Source: Diphasiastrum complanatum | Taxonomy: Eukaryota > Streptophyta > Lycopodiopsida > Lycopodiales > Lycopodiaceae | Direction of reading: 5' to 3' | NCBI GenBank assembly: GCA_029204225.1 | Contig: CM055110.1 | Location: 21,966,881-22,030,880, forward strand | DNA: 64,000 nt | Shown: positions 31,861 to 42,900 of the stretch, one piece after another | How the letters are laid out: every line of letters starts with the position of its first letter | Numbering within the stretch: position 1 is the stretch's first letter | Translations under genes and position numbers: made by a program | Notes under the pieces: model-generated | Database searches by the model: none | What the model was told of the DNA's origin: nothing | What the model saw: the letters and a program-made list of their open reading frames with translations, nothing else

Positions 31861-33200
31861 GCACAGTTTATTGCTTCACCCCAATATTCAATAGGCAAAG
31901 AAGCTTCAACTCGGATTGCTTTAGCACATTCACATAAAGATCGATTTTTCCTCTCGGCAACTCCATTTTGGAATGGAGAATAAGCACAAGAAAACTCTCT
32001 CTTTATTCCTTCACCTTCACAATATTCATGAAACTTGTTGGAGATGTATTCACCTCCTCCATCACATCTTAAAGCTTTAACTTTGAAAGAAAACTGTTTC
32101 TCAACATAAGCTTTGAAGATTAGGAAGTGATCAAATACCATAGCTTTTGAAGAAAGTAGATACAACCAAGTATATCTTGTAAAGTCATCAATAAAAGTGA
32201 CAAAACATGTTGCACCAACAGTACTTTTAGAAGAAGAAAAATGAACATCCGAGTGTATAAGCTCCAAAGGATGAGTAGTCTTTATAAAAGACTTTCGATA
32301 TGGCCTTCTATGTGATTTTGCAATAGCACAAGCCTCACAAGGCTTGAGATCTTTGGAAAGTGATTTTGGAAGGCCAATAGCCTTCTCTTTCTTGACCATA
32401 GAAGACATAGACTTAAAGTTAGGATGCCCCAACCTTCTATGCCACAACTCCTCCTTAGATAAAAAAGCAACTTCACAAAAGTTTGCATTCTCATAAGAAT
32501 TCAACTTGAAAATTCTACCATATCTAGATCCATCAGCTAGGACCTCATCATTTTTCTTGATAAAGCAAGTATTGGAATTGAACTTTACATCACAACCACT
32601 ATCAAGCAACTTTCCCACACTAATCAAGTTCTTTGTAAGTTTAGGAATGAAGAGATCATTGGAAAGTGAAAGAACTTTAGAAGAATCAAGTTTCAATGGA
32701 ATGTTGTCAATTCCTTCAATAGAGCATTCATGATCATTTGCAGTGTAAATAGATCTCTTAAGTCCTTTGTAAGATACAATTGAGTCAAAAGACTCCTTTG
32801 AATAGCACATATGTGAAGAAGCTCCACTATCTATGTACCAAGCTCCATCATTCTTGATAGGTGATGAAGAAAAACTAGACACCATGAATGATCCTTCTCC
32901 ATCACTTGGAACAAAATCTTCTTCAATCTCTTTGGAGAGATTTGCTTGCTTGAGTTGGTTTTCCTTCTTAAAGCAATTAGAGGCATAGTGTCCCTTCTTG
33001 CCACAGAAGAAACACTTCACTTTCTTCTTCTTGGTCTTTGAAGTAGAAGGATGAGATGAATCATCCTCTTCACCATCTTTGTCTTGATCCTTGGCTTTGT
33101 CTTTGTTGGATGCTTGAGAAATCTGGTTCTTACTCCTTCCTTTATGCTTGTCCTTGACAAAGAGGGCCTTGTCACTTCCACCATGCTCGACTTTGTTCAT
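31861..33200 (-). pseudogene. Copia G gag knuckle, protease and integrase core
   Basis: 470 codons on the minus strand. They hold a basic gag tail with the canonical knuckle CFFCGKKGHYASNC, protease AWYIDSGASSHMC, FIPKLTKNLISVGKLL, and integrase zinc domain (WHRRLGHPNFKS...CEACAIAKSHR). The core has FIDDFTRYTWLYLL and [12 protein letters not shown] (the usual CDN is CDG; the catalytic Asp is kept), and NGVAERKNRS with the catalytic Glu. The frame is open across the gag-pol boundary, consistent with a single polyprotein. Confidence 0.85.
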
Positions 33201-33787
33201 CCTAGAAAGTTTATAACTTGGCTAGCTTCTTCAGAAATGAGAATTCCCTGGAGAGTTTCTAAATTAGGCAACTCCTCCTTAATGGCAAAGGACTGAACAA
33301 GATTATCATAGTCATCTTTCAAGCCATTTAGAATGACTTGTACTAGCTCATCTTGGTTAATAGTAACACCAACACAGGAAAGCTCTCTATGAAGATCTTT
33401 TACTCTCAGAACATAGTTCAATGCACTCTCCTCACTTCTTTGAAAACTTTGAAAAATCTGATTCCTAAGAGTGAGTATTCTAGAAGTATTCTTTGCTTCA
33501 TAGATGGACTTAAGTGCATCCCAAGCATCTTTTGTTGTGGTGCAAGATCCTATTTCTCTCAAAATTTCATTAGATACATTCATCTTAATGAAATGTAGAG
33601 CCATTCTAGCTCTCTTCCTATACTTGGGTATTTCAGGTTGTGCTTGAGGCTCCTCCTCAATACCAAGCACAATGTCTATAACATCCTAGAGTATCAAAAT
33701 AGACTCCATTCTAAACTTTCAAATTGAGTAATTAGAAGTATTTAGTCTTTCATTTGCTTCTAGAAGATATCCTCACAGAGGTGCCAT
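33197..33787 (-). pseudogene. Copia G gag, N-terminal part
   Basis: The minus-strand start is an ATG at 33787 (MAPL-stop-GYLLEANERL), followed by NYSI-stop-KFRMES and IL-stop-DVIDIVLG, so three stops disrupt the first 45 codons. From 33670 the frame is open (MNVSNEILREIGSC, LVQVILNGLKDDY) to 33197, where a frameshift leads to the knuckle segment. Confidence 0.75.
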
Positions 33788-34480
33788 TATATGAGGAATT
33801 CTTAGTTATTGGACAACAATATGTTTGAGCTTGTTCCAATCAGACTTAACGTTGCTGCTCTCTTTCACTATAGGTATTTTCAAGAATATACTACCTTCCT
33901 ATGTGAAAAACTTGCAATTGTATTTGAGATGGATCTCAAATATTCCACAAAACAAGATTATCTAGATCAGACACTCAAAGTGGATTGAGGCACGTAGACA
34001 AGTTTGAATCCTACTTTTGGCACATGTGAAATGCTCCAAAAGAAGACACTAATGATGCTCAGAAGGCTCAAAGGTGTTCAATTAACATCAAATTTAGTCT
34101 TGATCTTCAATTTCTTGTGTAGGATGCTCAAAACAATGGACTTAGAACAAAGCAAGGTTGAATCAAATCAAAAAGCAGTCACTCAAATTTTGGACCTATC
34201 CCTACCCTCTTTAAGAGCTTATAACTCTTGATAGACACATCATATTGATTTGTTTTCAATTTCTATGGAAAGTACACATCCTGCTTTCCATCAAGCTATA
34301 ACACCACTATCTTTGGATCTACAAGCAAGGAGATAGAAGGGACTGAAAATCTCTGATTTTCACACGTGCAAAATTCCAGAATTCCATACTACCACTTTTT
34401 AGACCTGAAAATTCAGTTTCAATCCGATTTGATCCAAACACACTTCAGAGAAAAGTGAGAAAAACTGTATAACTGCTTTT
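33788..34480 (-). other. Copia G leader and possible 5' LTR, boundaries unclear
   Basis: About 690 bp upstream of copia G gag. No tggtatcagagc is found on the minus strand. One CACGTG-type word (cacacgtgc, about 34363) occurs. Gypsy B homology resumes at about 34480 (caaacttgtgaccgagc against catacttgtgatcgacaag in A), so this block fills the rest of the nested insertion. I cannot match it to the 3' LTR at 29500-29865. Confidence 0.4.
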
Positions 34481-35170
34481 GATCAAACAATATCAAACTT
34501 GTGACCGAGCAAAAAAAGGCATTGGAAATCTATTATGATTCTCAAACTATTAATGTTAACTGGAATCAAGCATTAGCAACGATTGATTGTACAGCGAGTG
34601 TGCTGTCAATATGATGAACGTAGTTTGGATTTCAACCGAACTTAGTTTATAGTCATGCTATATCCTAAAGTCTATGATGAGGATGTAGAACATAGATATG
34701 AACAAATCCTAAGTCATATGGATCCTACAAGATTTGATGTTTGACACATTCTTGATGAACCTCCGATAAAATCGCGAAAAGCAGTTATTTTGAAGGAAGA
34801 GAAACCTACAAGGCCGATGACCAAAAAGAAAGATAAGCAACACTATAATACGGTTTTGAAATGGAAAAACCCATCAGATGAAATAGTTTCAACAGTTTAT
34901 CCAAAGATCAGCGAGCATGTTGTTGTGCCATCTTTATTAGACAAAGGTAAATGAAATGTTGGTCTTAATCTTGAATTTTCAAGTCAAATCTCTCAAAATT
35001 CATTGGCCAATAAATCTAAATGTAAATCCCTTTGAACAAGAGAAATCAGATGTAGTTCAACATGATATGCCAGATCACTTCAATGATAATGCTGCCTAAA
35101 GCTCATCGAGAACTTGAGGACAAAGTTCCAAAAATACAAGAAGTTTATGATGGATCCCAACTAGGACACA
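34481..35170 (+). pseudogene. Gypsy B pol linker
   Basis: Homologous to 5020-5760 of gypsy A and the direct continuation of the protease region at 28650-29490 across copia G. The residues YDSQTINVNWNQ, ILSHMDPTRF and ARPLMKK-like TRPMTKKK are recognisable, but stops and shifts are frequent and about 60 bp near 34610 are lost. No function of its own is known. Confidence 0.55.
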
Positions 35171-35174
35171 ACCC

Positions 35175-36290
35175 ATGAATCTAGCTGAACTAGGTGAAGA
35201 TGAAAAAATAGTGCAAGTTGGAGCACAACTTTCAACAGAGCAATTCAATGCCTTGAGAAAATTGTTGGTCAAGTATCAAGATTGTTTTGCTTGGACTTAC
35301 AAAGATCTGAAGGGTACTCCTGTCTCAATGGTTGAGCATACTATTCCATTGATACTAGATGCAGTTCCAAAGATTACCATATTTTATCAATGTAATCCAA
35401 ACTTTATAGATCTTATTAAGAAAGAATTGTAGAGATTATTGGAAGTTGATTTCATTTATGAGATCAAGCATAGTGAATGGGTTTCACTAATCGTTATCGT
35501 ACCAAAGAAGAGAATGGAAAGATGCAAATTTGTGTGAACCTAAAGGCTTTGAACAAAGTTACGCAAAAGGCCCATTTTCCATTTTCTTTTATGGAAAGCA
35601 TTTTGGATCGCCTTGTTGGTGTGAAAACTTATAGTTTCTTGGATGGATTCAGTGAATATAATCAAGTCAAAATTGCTCCTGCTGATTAGCATAAAACAAC
35701 ATTTGCAATAGAAGGGGGGAACTATGCTTACAGAGTTATGCCTTTTGGACTATGTAACGCACCACATACTTTTCAATGAGTTATGTAGTTTGCCTTCAAG
35801 GATTATTTACAGAAATTTGTTGAAATCTATTTGGATGACCTTGGAGTTCATGGCTTGAGATCAGAACATTTGGAACATTTCAAGAAAGTCCTTGAACATT
35901 GTCGTTAGTACCAAATCTCCTTGAATCCAGAGAAGTGCCATATTTGGGTTACTCATGGGGTTGTTGTAGGCCATGTGATTTTAAGACACGACATTGATAC
36001 AAATTTTTCTAAGATTAAAGTTATCATCGATTTACCCTCTCCATGAACAATCAGAGTCAACATTTTTATGTGTCATGCAAATTATTATCAAATACTTATC
36101 TTGTTTTTTGTAGACTTAGCACAACCTATATATAGGTTGACCACTGTACCAATTTGGGCAATTGAGGCATTAGAATCACTTGAAAATTTGAACAAAGCCA
36201 TAACACCAATTTGGGCAATTGAGGCATTAGAATCACTTGAAAATTTGAACAAAGCCTTAGTTTATGATCGTCTGATTGGACAATAGAATT
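35175..36290 (+). pseudogene. Gypsy B reverse transcriptase
   Basis: The frame contains ALRKLLVKYQDCFAWTYKDLKG, LIKKEL-stop, NLKALNKVTQKAHFPF, YSFLDGFSEYNQVKIAPAD-stop, YRVMPFGLCNAP, and the catalytic YLDD (about 35830) in a frame with stops nearby. It parallels 5930-6950 of copy A with about 80% identity by eye. Copy B keeps HFPF..MESILDRLVG, which is eroded in A. At 36148-36261 it carries an in-frame 57-bp tandem duplication. Confidence 0.8.
36148..36261 (+). repeat. 57-bp tandem duplication inside gypsy B RT
   Basis: Two perfect or nearly perfect copies of a 57-bp unit encode PIWAIEALESLENLNKA twice (with IT and L between and after). Gypsy A has one copy (6859-6915 region). The length is a multiple of three and preserves the frame. 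Confidence 0.8.
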
Positions 36291-36740
36291 CCATGTGCAT
36301 ATTGATGTATCAAAATATGCTATTGGATTTGTGTTAACTCAGTCGGGTGAATATAAGAAAGACTTTCCTATTAGATTTGCTAGTCGACAACTTAATGATG
36401 CTGAAGTGAACTATTCCACCATAGAACACAAAGCGTTGGCTATGGTTTTTTGGATTAAGAAGTTTCATCCCTTTTTTGATGGCAACACATTTGCATTTTA
36501 CATGGATCCTCAGTCTTTGCTTTATTTAGTGAACAAGACATGCAATACGGGACGCATTGCAAGATGGTTACTTTTATTGTCATAGTTTGATTTTCAAGTT
36601 GTGGTTTAGAAGGGTAAACAACATTATCCTACCAATCATGTTTCAAGACTACAGATAGCACCAGTTAATATAGAAGTTGATGATGAACTACCAGATGCTA
36701 CATTATTTTATGTTGAAGCAGTATTTGAATACGCAGCAGA
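36291..36740 (+). pseudogene. Gypsy B RNase H
   Basis: 96 open codons: VHIDVSKYAIGFVLTQSGEYKKDFPIRFASRQLNDAEVN in part, then EHKALAMVFWIKKF and FYMDPQSLLYLVNKT. The first acidic motif reads HIDVSK (HTDASK in A and C), keeping Asp; the FYTDHH motif reads FYMDPQ. A stop at 36583-36585 and shifts near 36610 follow before integrase. Confidence 0.75.
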
Positions 36741-37900
36741 CATTGTTGAATATCTGATGATGGGTCAACAATTGAATCCTTGTCTAAAGTTCAACAACGG
36801 AGATTGACTGTAAAAGCACAACCTTATCAATTGATTGCTGGTTAGTTGTATCATAGAGGAGCTAATGATATTCTTCGGAGATGTGTTTTACCAAATGAAG
36901 TATCTGATTTAATCACGTTGTCACATGATGGAATGGGAGGAGGTCCTTTTGCAACTACTATCACTATTTGTAAGATTTTACAACCAGGTTGTTGATGGCC
37001 TACACTTCAAAAAGATTATAAAGACTATATTTAGTCTTGTGATGTTTGTTAACGTGCACGTATTTCTATGAAACAGAACTATAAGCCTTTACATTTAGTT
37101 TTATCACAATTACCATTTGAGAAATGGTGTCTCGATTAATTGGTCCTATCCATCATGCAGCAAGAGGTACTCAAGCTAGATACATTATCATAGCAATAGA
37201 TTATATGACCAAATGGGTTGAAGAAAAAGCAGTACAAGTTGCCGACATGAAATCGACCACCAAGTTTTTGTACCAGAACATTATTGTTCGATTTAGTTGT
37301 CCAGTTGAAATCGTCAAAAATTGGGATATCCATTTTGTCAACGAAACAATCAAGTGCTTGATGGAAGAATTTTTTGTTATTCATCGGTTTAGTACTCCGT
37401 ATTATTCGAGGGATAATAGGCAAGCAAAATCTTCTAACAAGATTCTATGTAGTATCATGATCAAGATAATTGAGGCAAGCCTTTCGGATTGGAAACATAA
37501 GTTACATGATACGTTATGGACATTAAGAACAACATATAATGTTAGTACAAATCAAACACCTCTTCATCTACTTTATGGACAAGATGTTGTGATTTCAATT
37601 GATTTTTTGGTTCCATCCTTACGCATAACAACTATTGATCACTTGGATAACACGAAATCCTTACAACTCCGTCATGAGGTTTTACATAAGCTATGTGAAA
37701 CTACATTGATGGCCTTAATGTACATAACAAAACTGATCAAAAAAAAATTGAAATTCACAGGTGAAGGACCATACATAGTCAAAGAAATTCTATCTTATAG
37801 AACAGTGGACCTAGAACACCTTGATGGACGAAGTTTTGATACCCCTGTGAACGGTAGTTGATTACGCAAGTTTTGGCCATCTGATTCCCCAACTTGATTG
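36741..37900 (+). pseudogene. Gypsy B integrase
   Basis: Zinc domain remnants (LSHDGMGGGPF, QPGC-stop, SCDVC) precede a 245-codon frame with IAIDYMTKW (first Asp). The second Asp site reads VKNWDIHF, where gypsy A has VSDRETHF, so the catalytic Asp is Asn here. RQAKSSNKIL has Lys at the catalytic Glu position, as in A. The C-terminal domain (GPYIVKEILSYRTV, TPVNGS-stop) follows. About 30 codons of the A-copy basic segment (ARRKAWHDRHLHKKDL) are missing near 37715. Confidence 0.8.
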
Positions 37901-37924
37901 AAGATATTTTTTTTATCTCTATTT

Positions 37925-38090
37925 GATTCTGTAAAAAAAAATTGGAAAAGATAATAAAAATGAAAAAATTTGAAAAAAAAAACAAAAAACAAAAAACAAA
38001 AAAAAAATAACTCATCAGAACAAACAGAAAAATATTTTTAAAAATATATTTTTGAGAAAAAATTATTCAATAATCACTATCAAAGCTAGA
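37925..38090. repeat. A-rich low-complexity stretch after gypsy B pol
   Basis: A run of (A)n, (CAAAAAA)n and T/A-rich words directly follows the pol stop, in the same place as the A-rich run at 8690-8720 of copy A. It may be part of the polypurine-like or 3' noncoding region. Confidence 0.6.
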
Positions 38091-38655
38091 TTTCAATTTA
38101 AACAGTCAGATTAACCTTCACCGACCTTTCCAAATGCTACATCCAGCTTAAATCTACCTATTTTGAGTGGGGTGAAGGTTGGTTTGCACCAGATGTACCA
38201 ATTCTACAGGCGAGAATTCAATTTTATGTCACCTAAAGAACCTTCACAAATCATTTTGAGAACCTTTGTCGATCTGGCAGATGGATTTAGAACATCAAAA
38301 TCAGGTTGGGCGAAGGTTGAAACATGAAAAATTGTCATTAAATGTAGTACCTAGGTGAAGATTGGAGTTGAACCTTCGCTAGATCTAAAGAACCTTCGCC
38401 AAGCTACTCTATTAGCCAAGAACCATCATTGAAAATTTTGGAAGCTATTCTTATTGTACTGACCACGCTTGTCAGTTTTTAACTTGAACTAAACACCAAA
38501 CTAGCACTTTGTCTAATAGACCTTCCATATTTGCCTTTAAAAGGGCCGAATTCGAGTTCATTTCTCACCAGTGCTAGCGAAGCTCTTCTCAAATTTTCTC
38601 GTGATCAAACTCTCGGAAAAACTCCTACTAGCATTCTGACATACTTTCAAGCCTT
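38091..38655 (+). mobile_element. Gypsy B noncoding region after pol, AACCTTCGCC-rich, with TATA box
   Basis: Aligned with 8830-9330 of copy A. AACCTTCRCC and reverse-complement copies lie near 38114, 38170, 38241, 38265, 38316, 38372 and 38389. The TATA-like TTTAAAAG at 38536-38543 is followed by conserved ttcatttctcacc.gtgctagc.aagctctt, and 150 bp later by the ATG of the additional ORF. Confidence 0.5.
38536..38543 (+). promoter_or_regulatory. TATA box upstream of the gypsy B additional ORF
   Basis: TTTAAAAG, in the same position as TATAAAAG of copy A (9282-9289). Flanking bases are conserved between copies, including the downstream region that would hold the transcription start. Confidence 0.4.
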
Positions 38656-38691
38656 TTGATCTTCTGTCTTCCATACTTTACTATTGAAATC

Positions 38692-39475
38692 ATGGAAATC
38701 ATGTCTTCTACCAAGTCCGATACTTATGTTCCACCTCATTCCATAATTCAACGTGATGTTCCAACCTCAACGAACATCATGGCTTTGGCTAGCATTGATA
38801 AAGTGGTGGAATGGCTAACCCTCGTTGAGCCTTTGATCAAAGTGTTGAGGATCCATGTCGTCGCTTTTTCAAATAGAATTTGTATGGACTTCATAAGCAT
38901 GGCCTTTGGCACGTGGGATGAGGCCAAGGATAAATTTTATATCAACTACCAAGGAGTAGTGTACAAGGTGTGAGTATCGGAGGCCGCCCTTGCTACAATA
39001 GGAATTATTTATGGAACAAGGCCCAATCCTTCCCATAAACAGGCCAATATAGTCATAAAGCCTTTTGTTGACACCTGAATTGTCCAGTACCATAGAGACG
39101 ATGGTCATCGCATTGAGGCCATCTAAGACTCTGTCATTCTGACAGCTTTGCAACTACTGAATTATTTTTTAATGGTGAAAAACCTATGGAAGGAGAGGAT
39201 CTCTTTGCAAATTCTCCACTGTTTGGTTGAATCCCAATTGGAGTTTGATAAGAGGATGGTCCAGCCTTATGATTGGTACAAAATGGTTTTCAGATAGTTG
39301 ACGAGAGCCATTAAGTCTAATACCAAAAAGTAGTTTGTTGTAGGCTCTCTTCTCTCATCCTTGGTCGTGTCCTTCTTAGAAAGCAAGGTGCATGGTTTTC
39401 GTTCTAAAGTCGTCCTAGCCATCTATCAACTTGCACTTGCTGAATCATCGCATCAAGGAAGCACCCAACATTTTT
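38692..39475 (+). pseudogene. Additional ORF after gypsy B pol
   Basis: The frame begins MEIMSSTKSDTYVPPHS (ATG at 38692) and runs to a TGA at 38971-38973, then on through NPSHKQANIVIKPFVDT, stop, QYHRDDGHRIEAI and LLNYFLMVKNLWK to LALAESSHQG. It matches the minus strand at 46860-47340 residue by residue (VP.ST.I, MDF...AF.T.WDE.K..FYI, G, R..PSH.QA.I.I, H..DGY.IEAI) and a short part of 9355-9500. It has no RT, integrase or gag features. It is a candidate extra ORF of the element, like those reported in plant Tat-lineage gypsy elements. Confidence 0.55.
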
Positions 39476-39500
39476 TTGGCACCGTTGTCAGGGAGACGGT
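39471..39500 (+). other. Gypsy primer-site-like sequence
   Basis: The stretch at 39471-39500 holds ttggcaccgttgtcaggga, close to the TGGCGCCGTTGCCGGGGA word that serves as primer site in many plant Athila/Tat elements. If real, an LTR would end just before it. No matching second LTR was found, so this is a resemblance only. Confidence 0.35.
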
Positions 39501-39699
39501 GCTAAGCTACTGTTTAGATGGGTTTTAGTTTGTTTTTTGCTTGATTTTTTCTTGCATTTTTTACAGGTACTAAAACTATCTACAATGGTACAATAAATAT
39601 TCTAGCTAGGACTAGTCATCTACCCTAGTGCAAGAAGCAACCAAATTAAGTTGCACTACCTATCTTTGTCTATTTAGCAATGTAAATGGCTGTTTTATT

Positions 39700-40290
39700 T
39701 AAAAATACTTGTGAAATGTCATACTTTAACACTCTTGGATTTTTTTTTATTCTTTCATTGATAAATCAGAGGCCAAGCCCTGTGCAAACTTCTTTGCAAA
39801 ACGGTACTAAAAAATTTATTATTGATGTGCTTTCAGTTCTTGGATTAACAAAAAATTGTTGTCTATTAGTAAGATTGCAAACCTAAAACAAACAAATTAA
39901 TTCACTCACAAAGAATGTCAAATTTTAGACAACAAAAATCATTCTCTTGCCAAAAGCATGAAAAATGGTTATCTTTATAAACTCTATCATGATTCTTCAT
40001 ACAAGAGTCCAGCCTTGAGTTTTTAGACCTCAAATTCACTGTGACATCAAAGGTTAGGACATTTCAATATGAGAAGCCTAACATATATGTATGAAAACCA
40101 ATTGGTGAATAATCTTAATATTTAGATCCACTTTCACTTATAAGTGTGAGTTATGTATTCTAGGCTAGCACGCAAGCTTCTAACCTTTTTGATTCAATCC
40201 ATTCGGATATTTGTGGGCCAATACAAACACCCTCTATTTCAGTTGCCCAATATTTCATCCCTTTCATTGGTGATTGGAAGAGAATTGGCT
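39700..40290 (+). pseudogene. Copia pre-integrase and integrase start, plus strand
   Basis: In shifting frames the plus strand reads NKNHSLAKSMKNGYLYKLYHDSSY, then HQRLGHFNMRSLTYM (integrase zinc domain) and SIHSDICGPIQTPS (start of the core), ending at about 40290. Frameshifts and stops are frequent. It is a different family from the nearby minus-strand copia H, to which it is joined head to head. Confidence 0.5.
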
Positions 40291-40820
40291 TAAAGCATAA
40301 ACAGAGAAAGCTAGATTGGGTCTGGTACAAATTGTAAGGTACATCAGACTACTGATTAGGTTTTGGTAGGGTATACCTTCCATCTTCTATTTTTTTCTTC
40401 TTCTGTTTTTGGGCAATCCTGCTTCGTCAGCTTGGCTCCAACTATCATTGGTGTGACATTTTCTTTGCAGCCCATCATGTGATACTACTTGAGCACTTTT
40501 CTGGCATATTCAGACTGACTCAAGTGTATTTCGTCTTTTATTCGATCTCTTCTGATCTCTAGCCCGAGACAATTTGTTGTTTCTCCTAGATCTATGATTT
40601 CATAATTTTCAGAAATCTGATTCTTCGTGTCTTTGATCAACATCAAGAAATTTTCTATTTTTGTGGAATCATCCACGAAAATAGTCAGTATTAAAAAATC
40701 TTTTCTTACTCTTTTTATGTAGACATTACACCATGGTTGTGTAGGATTGAAGTCTAGAGACTTTAGAAGATCGTCGAGCTTCTTGTACACTTGTATGCTG
40801 CACATCCAAACACACATACG
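40265..40820 (-). pseudogene. Copia H reverse transcriptase fragment
   Basis: The minus-strand frame 40485-40817 carries a PWCNVYIKR-type segment, LILTIFVDDSTKI (the Y/F-VDD motif), ENYEIIDLGETTNCLGLEI, then in another frame MYLTICTRPNLAFSVYALSQF. The N-terminal half of RT is missing: integrase residues (VFGCAAYK) join directly to RT at about 40790, a deletion of several hundred codons. Confidence 0.65.
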
Positions 40821-41835
40821 TTTGATAGATCAGGCTTCCTACCTCTCCACATTTCATATGGTGTCTTATTTTCCAGTGTTGTCGTTGTTGACCTGTTCTG
40901 CAGGTGTACTGTTGCAGCTATTGCCTCAGCCCAAAATTGACTTGACAATCGAGCCTGTGCCATCATGCATCTGGCTCCTTCGACTAGCGTCATGTTTCTT
41001 CTTTCCATGACACCATTATATTCTGGTGTGTATGCAGGAGTGAACTGATGCTCCATCCCCTGTTCTTGACAGAATTTTGAAAATTCTTTGCTCTTGTGCT
41101 CACCTCCATTGTCAGACCTGATGATCTGAATCTTCTTTGAGGTGTGTCGCTCTGCAAATGCCACGAACTTCTTGAAAGAGTCAAACACTTCAAATTTTTT
41201 CTTTAGGTAGTAGATCATAGTCATCCGACTGTAATCATTTATGAACGTTAGGAAATACCTCGATCCTGAGAGCGAATCCATTTTCATCGATCCACAAACA
41301 TTTGAGTGGACGAGTTCAAGAACTTCTTTGGCTCTTCTTCCCTGTGTGAATGGATTCTGATGTTGTTTTCCTTTTTGACAGGCTTCGTAGAACTCAGTAT
41401 CGGGTCTTGATATCTTAAGACTTGTGATTATGTCTTTCTTACACATGTCATACAGGCTCCTCATGTTCAGATGATACATTCTCTTGTGCCAGAGCTGATT
41501 TTTATTTTTCGATACATTTAATATGCTATCAGAATTGTTGATTATCTTGGTTTGGTAGAGGTTTTCTTCTCTGCATCCAACCGTCAGCAATTTGTTTGTA
41601 ATTTTCTCAATCATGCGGCATGTATTTCCATCGAATAAAACTTGAATTCCAAGATCTGCCATCTTGGATACTGATAGCAGATCTTTTCTCAGTGAAGGCA
41701 CGTAGAGTGCCCTTGGCAGCTCTGCTTGACCTGACAATGTTCGTAGTTGTAGAGTCTCGATGCCTTTGACATCGTGTCTGCTCCCAACACCTAGAATCAA
41801 GGGGATGATTTTTGGCGAGCATTTCTCAACGAGCG
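40763..41835 (-). pseudogene. Copia H pre-integrase and integrase
   Basis: A 380-codon frame (ATG at 41905) whose first 30 or so codons lie in the inverted terminal repeat of a DNA-transposon-like insertion. After ILGVGSRHDVKGIETL it is copia: LPRALYVPSLRKDLLSVSKM, HKRMYHLNMRS...CQKGKQH (zinc domain, first Cys replaced: FYEACQKG), FINDYSRMT, IRSDNGGEH, NGVMERRNMTL (Glu present) and VFGC. The integrase core is complete in motifs. This family is quite different from copia 1, 2 and G. Confidence 0.75.
41790..41799. other. Target-site duplication, left, Mutator-like insertion
   Basis: cctagaatca, identical to 43556-43565. It lies in the copia H protease frame (AVILG, minus strand). Removing the insertion and one copy restores the frame between SGATSH...AVILG and GSRHDVKG. 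Confidence 0.75.
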
Positions 41836-42335
41836 GTTCCATGACAAAGGCGAGCATCTTGAGCACTCGGTCGCCCTTCATCCGAGTCATTTGCTCACCC
41901 TTCATCCCAATCTTTTCACTTTATATCTATTCAAGTATCATTTTATGCTTTGATGACATAACCAAGACTACAAAGGTAGCAATTCTACTATGTTTGGATG
42001 TTATAGATTTTCATTTGAATGTTGACAAGTTAGCAAGCACATAATCTATCGTTCAGGATTTTGTGTATGCTCAGGGGCTTGACACCATTACCACATTGTT
42101 TGAGACCATTACCTAGGCCTATTCTTCCACGGGAAAACAACTTTCACATGTGTGAAAACAACTTTTTAGGCTTTTTAGGCCCCTATAAAATGCATGCAAG
42201 CATGGCCCAATAATCATAATTAATCATAAATTACAACATTAGGGATACTAATCTAAACATCAACTCTAATAGCTTCGAATGGAGTCATTGTTGTTTGCCT
42301 TTTCCTTGAGGTGGAGGAGCCTCAAGGTGGACAAG

Positions 42336-42462
42336 AATTACAAGAAGAAGACAGATCTTACTCTACATTGCATTAATATGAATGTAAGCAATGAGCTTGT
42401 AAGAGAGGTAGGCTCTTGTATTTCGGCCAAGGAGTCATGAGACTCATTAAAGGCCACTTATG
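42336..42462 (+). pseudogene. Copia gag scrap inside the Mutator-like insertion
   Basis: One frame gives KKKTDLTLHCINMNVSNELV, then REVGSCISAKES-stop-DSLKATYE, matching the copia 2 gag segment around LALHCIKLNVCNDLLKEV. The upstream EVEEPQ matches GVEEQPQ in the next frame. About 45 residues remain. It was either captured by the DNA element or inserted into it. Confidence 0.6.
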
Positions 42463-42484
42463 AGTCAATTTGTCAAAAATTTGC

Positions 42485-42900
42485 TCTGAAAAAAAAAAAT
42501 TCGAAATTTTTTTCTCAGACACCCAAGCATTACCCGAGAAAAGAATTTCGAAAAAAAAAATTGAAATTTTTTTTTTCCGAAATTTTTTTTTCGGGCACAT
42601 TTTTTGAAAAAAAAAATTTCAAATTTTTTTTCTTCGGGCACCTACGCATAAGCGACAGTGCTAATGCCGAGGTGCCTGAAAAAAGAAATTTCAAAAAAAA
42701 AACTTTTGGAAAAAAAAATTTCAAAAAAAAAAATTTCGGAATTAAAAAAATTCGATTTTTTCTCAGGCACCCGGGCATAAAAAAATTTCACAAAAAAAAT
42801 TGCCCACAAAAAATTTCAAAAAAAAATTGAAATTTTTTTCTCGGGCACCCGGGCATTAGCGCCGGCGCTAATGCCTGGGTGCCCGATAAAAAAATTGAAA
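42485..42900. repeat. Palindrome cluster with A/T runs
   Basis: At least three versions of a GC-rich palindrome built on GGGCACCCGGGCATTAGCGCC are embedded in alternating poly-A and poly-T runs with ttcgaaa-like joints. The best copy (42842-42885) has two 22-base arms meeting without a spacer at 42863/42864 and one mismatch (G at 42851, T at 42876); with its A/T flanks it extends to about 42831-42896. A decayed copy is at about 42632-42684, and half copies lie near 42518 and 42764. Confidence 0.75.

Noticed and set aside
34500-39475. Gypsy A and B as endogenous pararetrovirus or viral sequences
   Set aside because: Domain order (protease, RT, RNase H, integrase) and the presence of integrase show Ty3/gypsy LTR retrotransposons. 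No movement protein or caulimovirus-type coat protein is seen.
42373-42830. Phe/Lys-rich ORFs on both strands
   Set aside because: Produced by the A/T runs of the palindrome cluster. The only real coding trace there is the copia gag scrap at 42336-42462.
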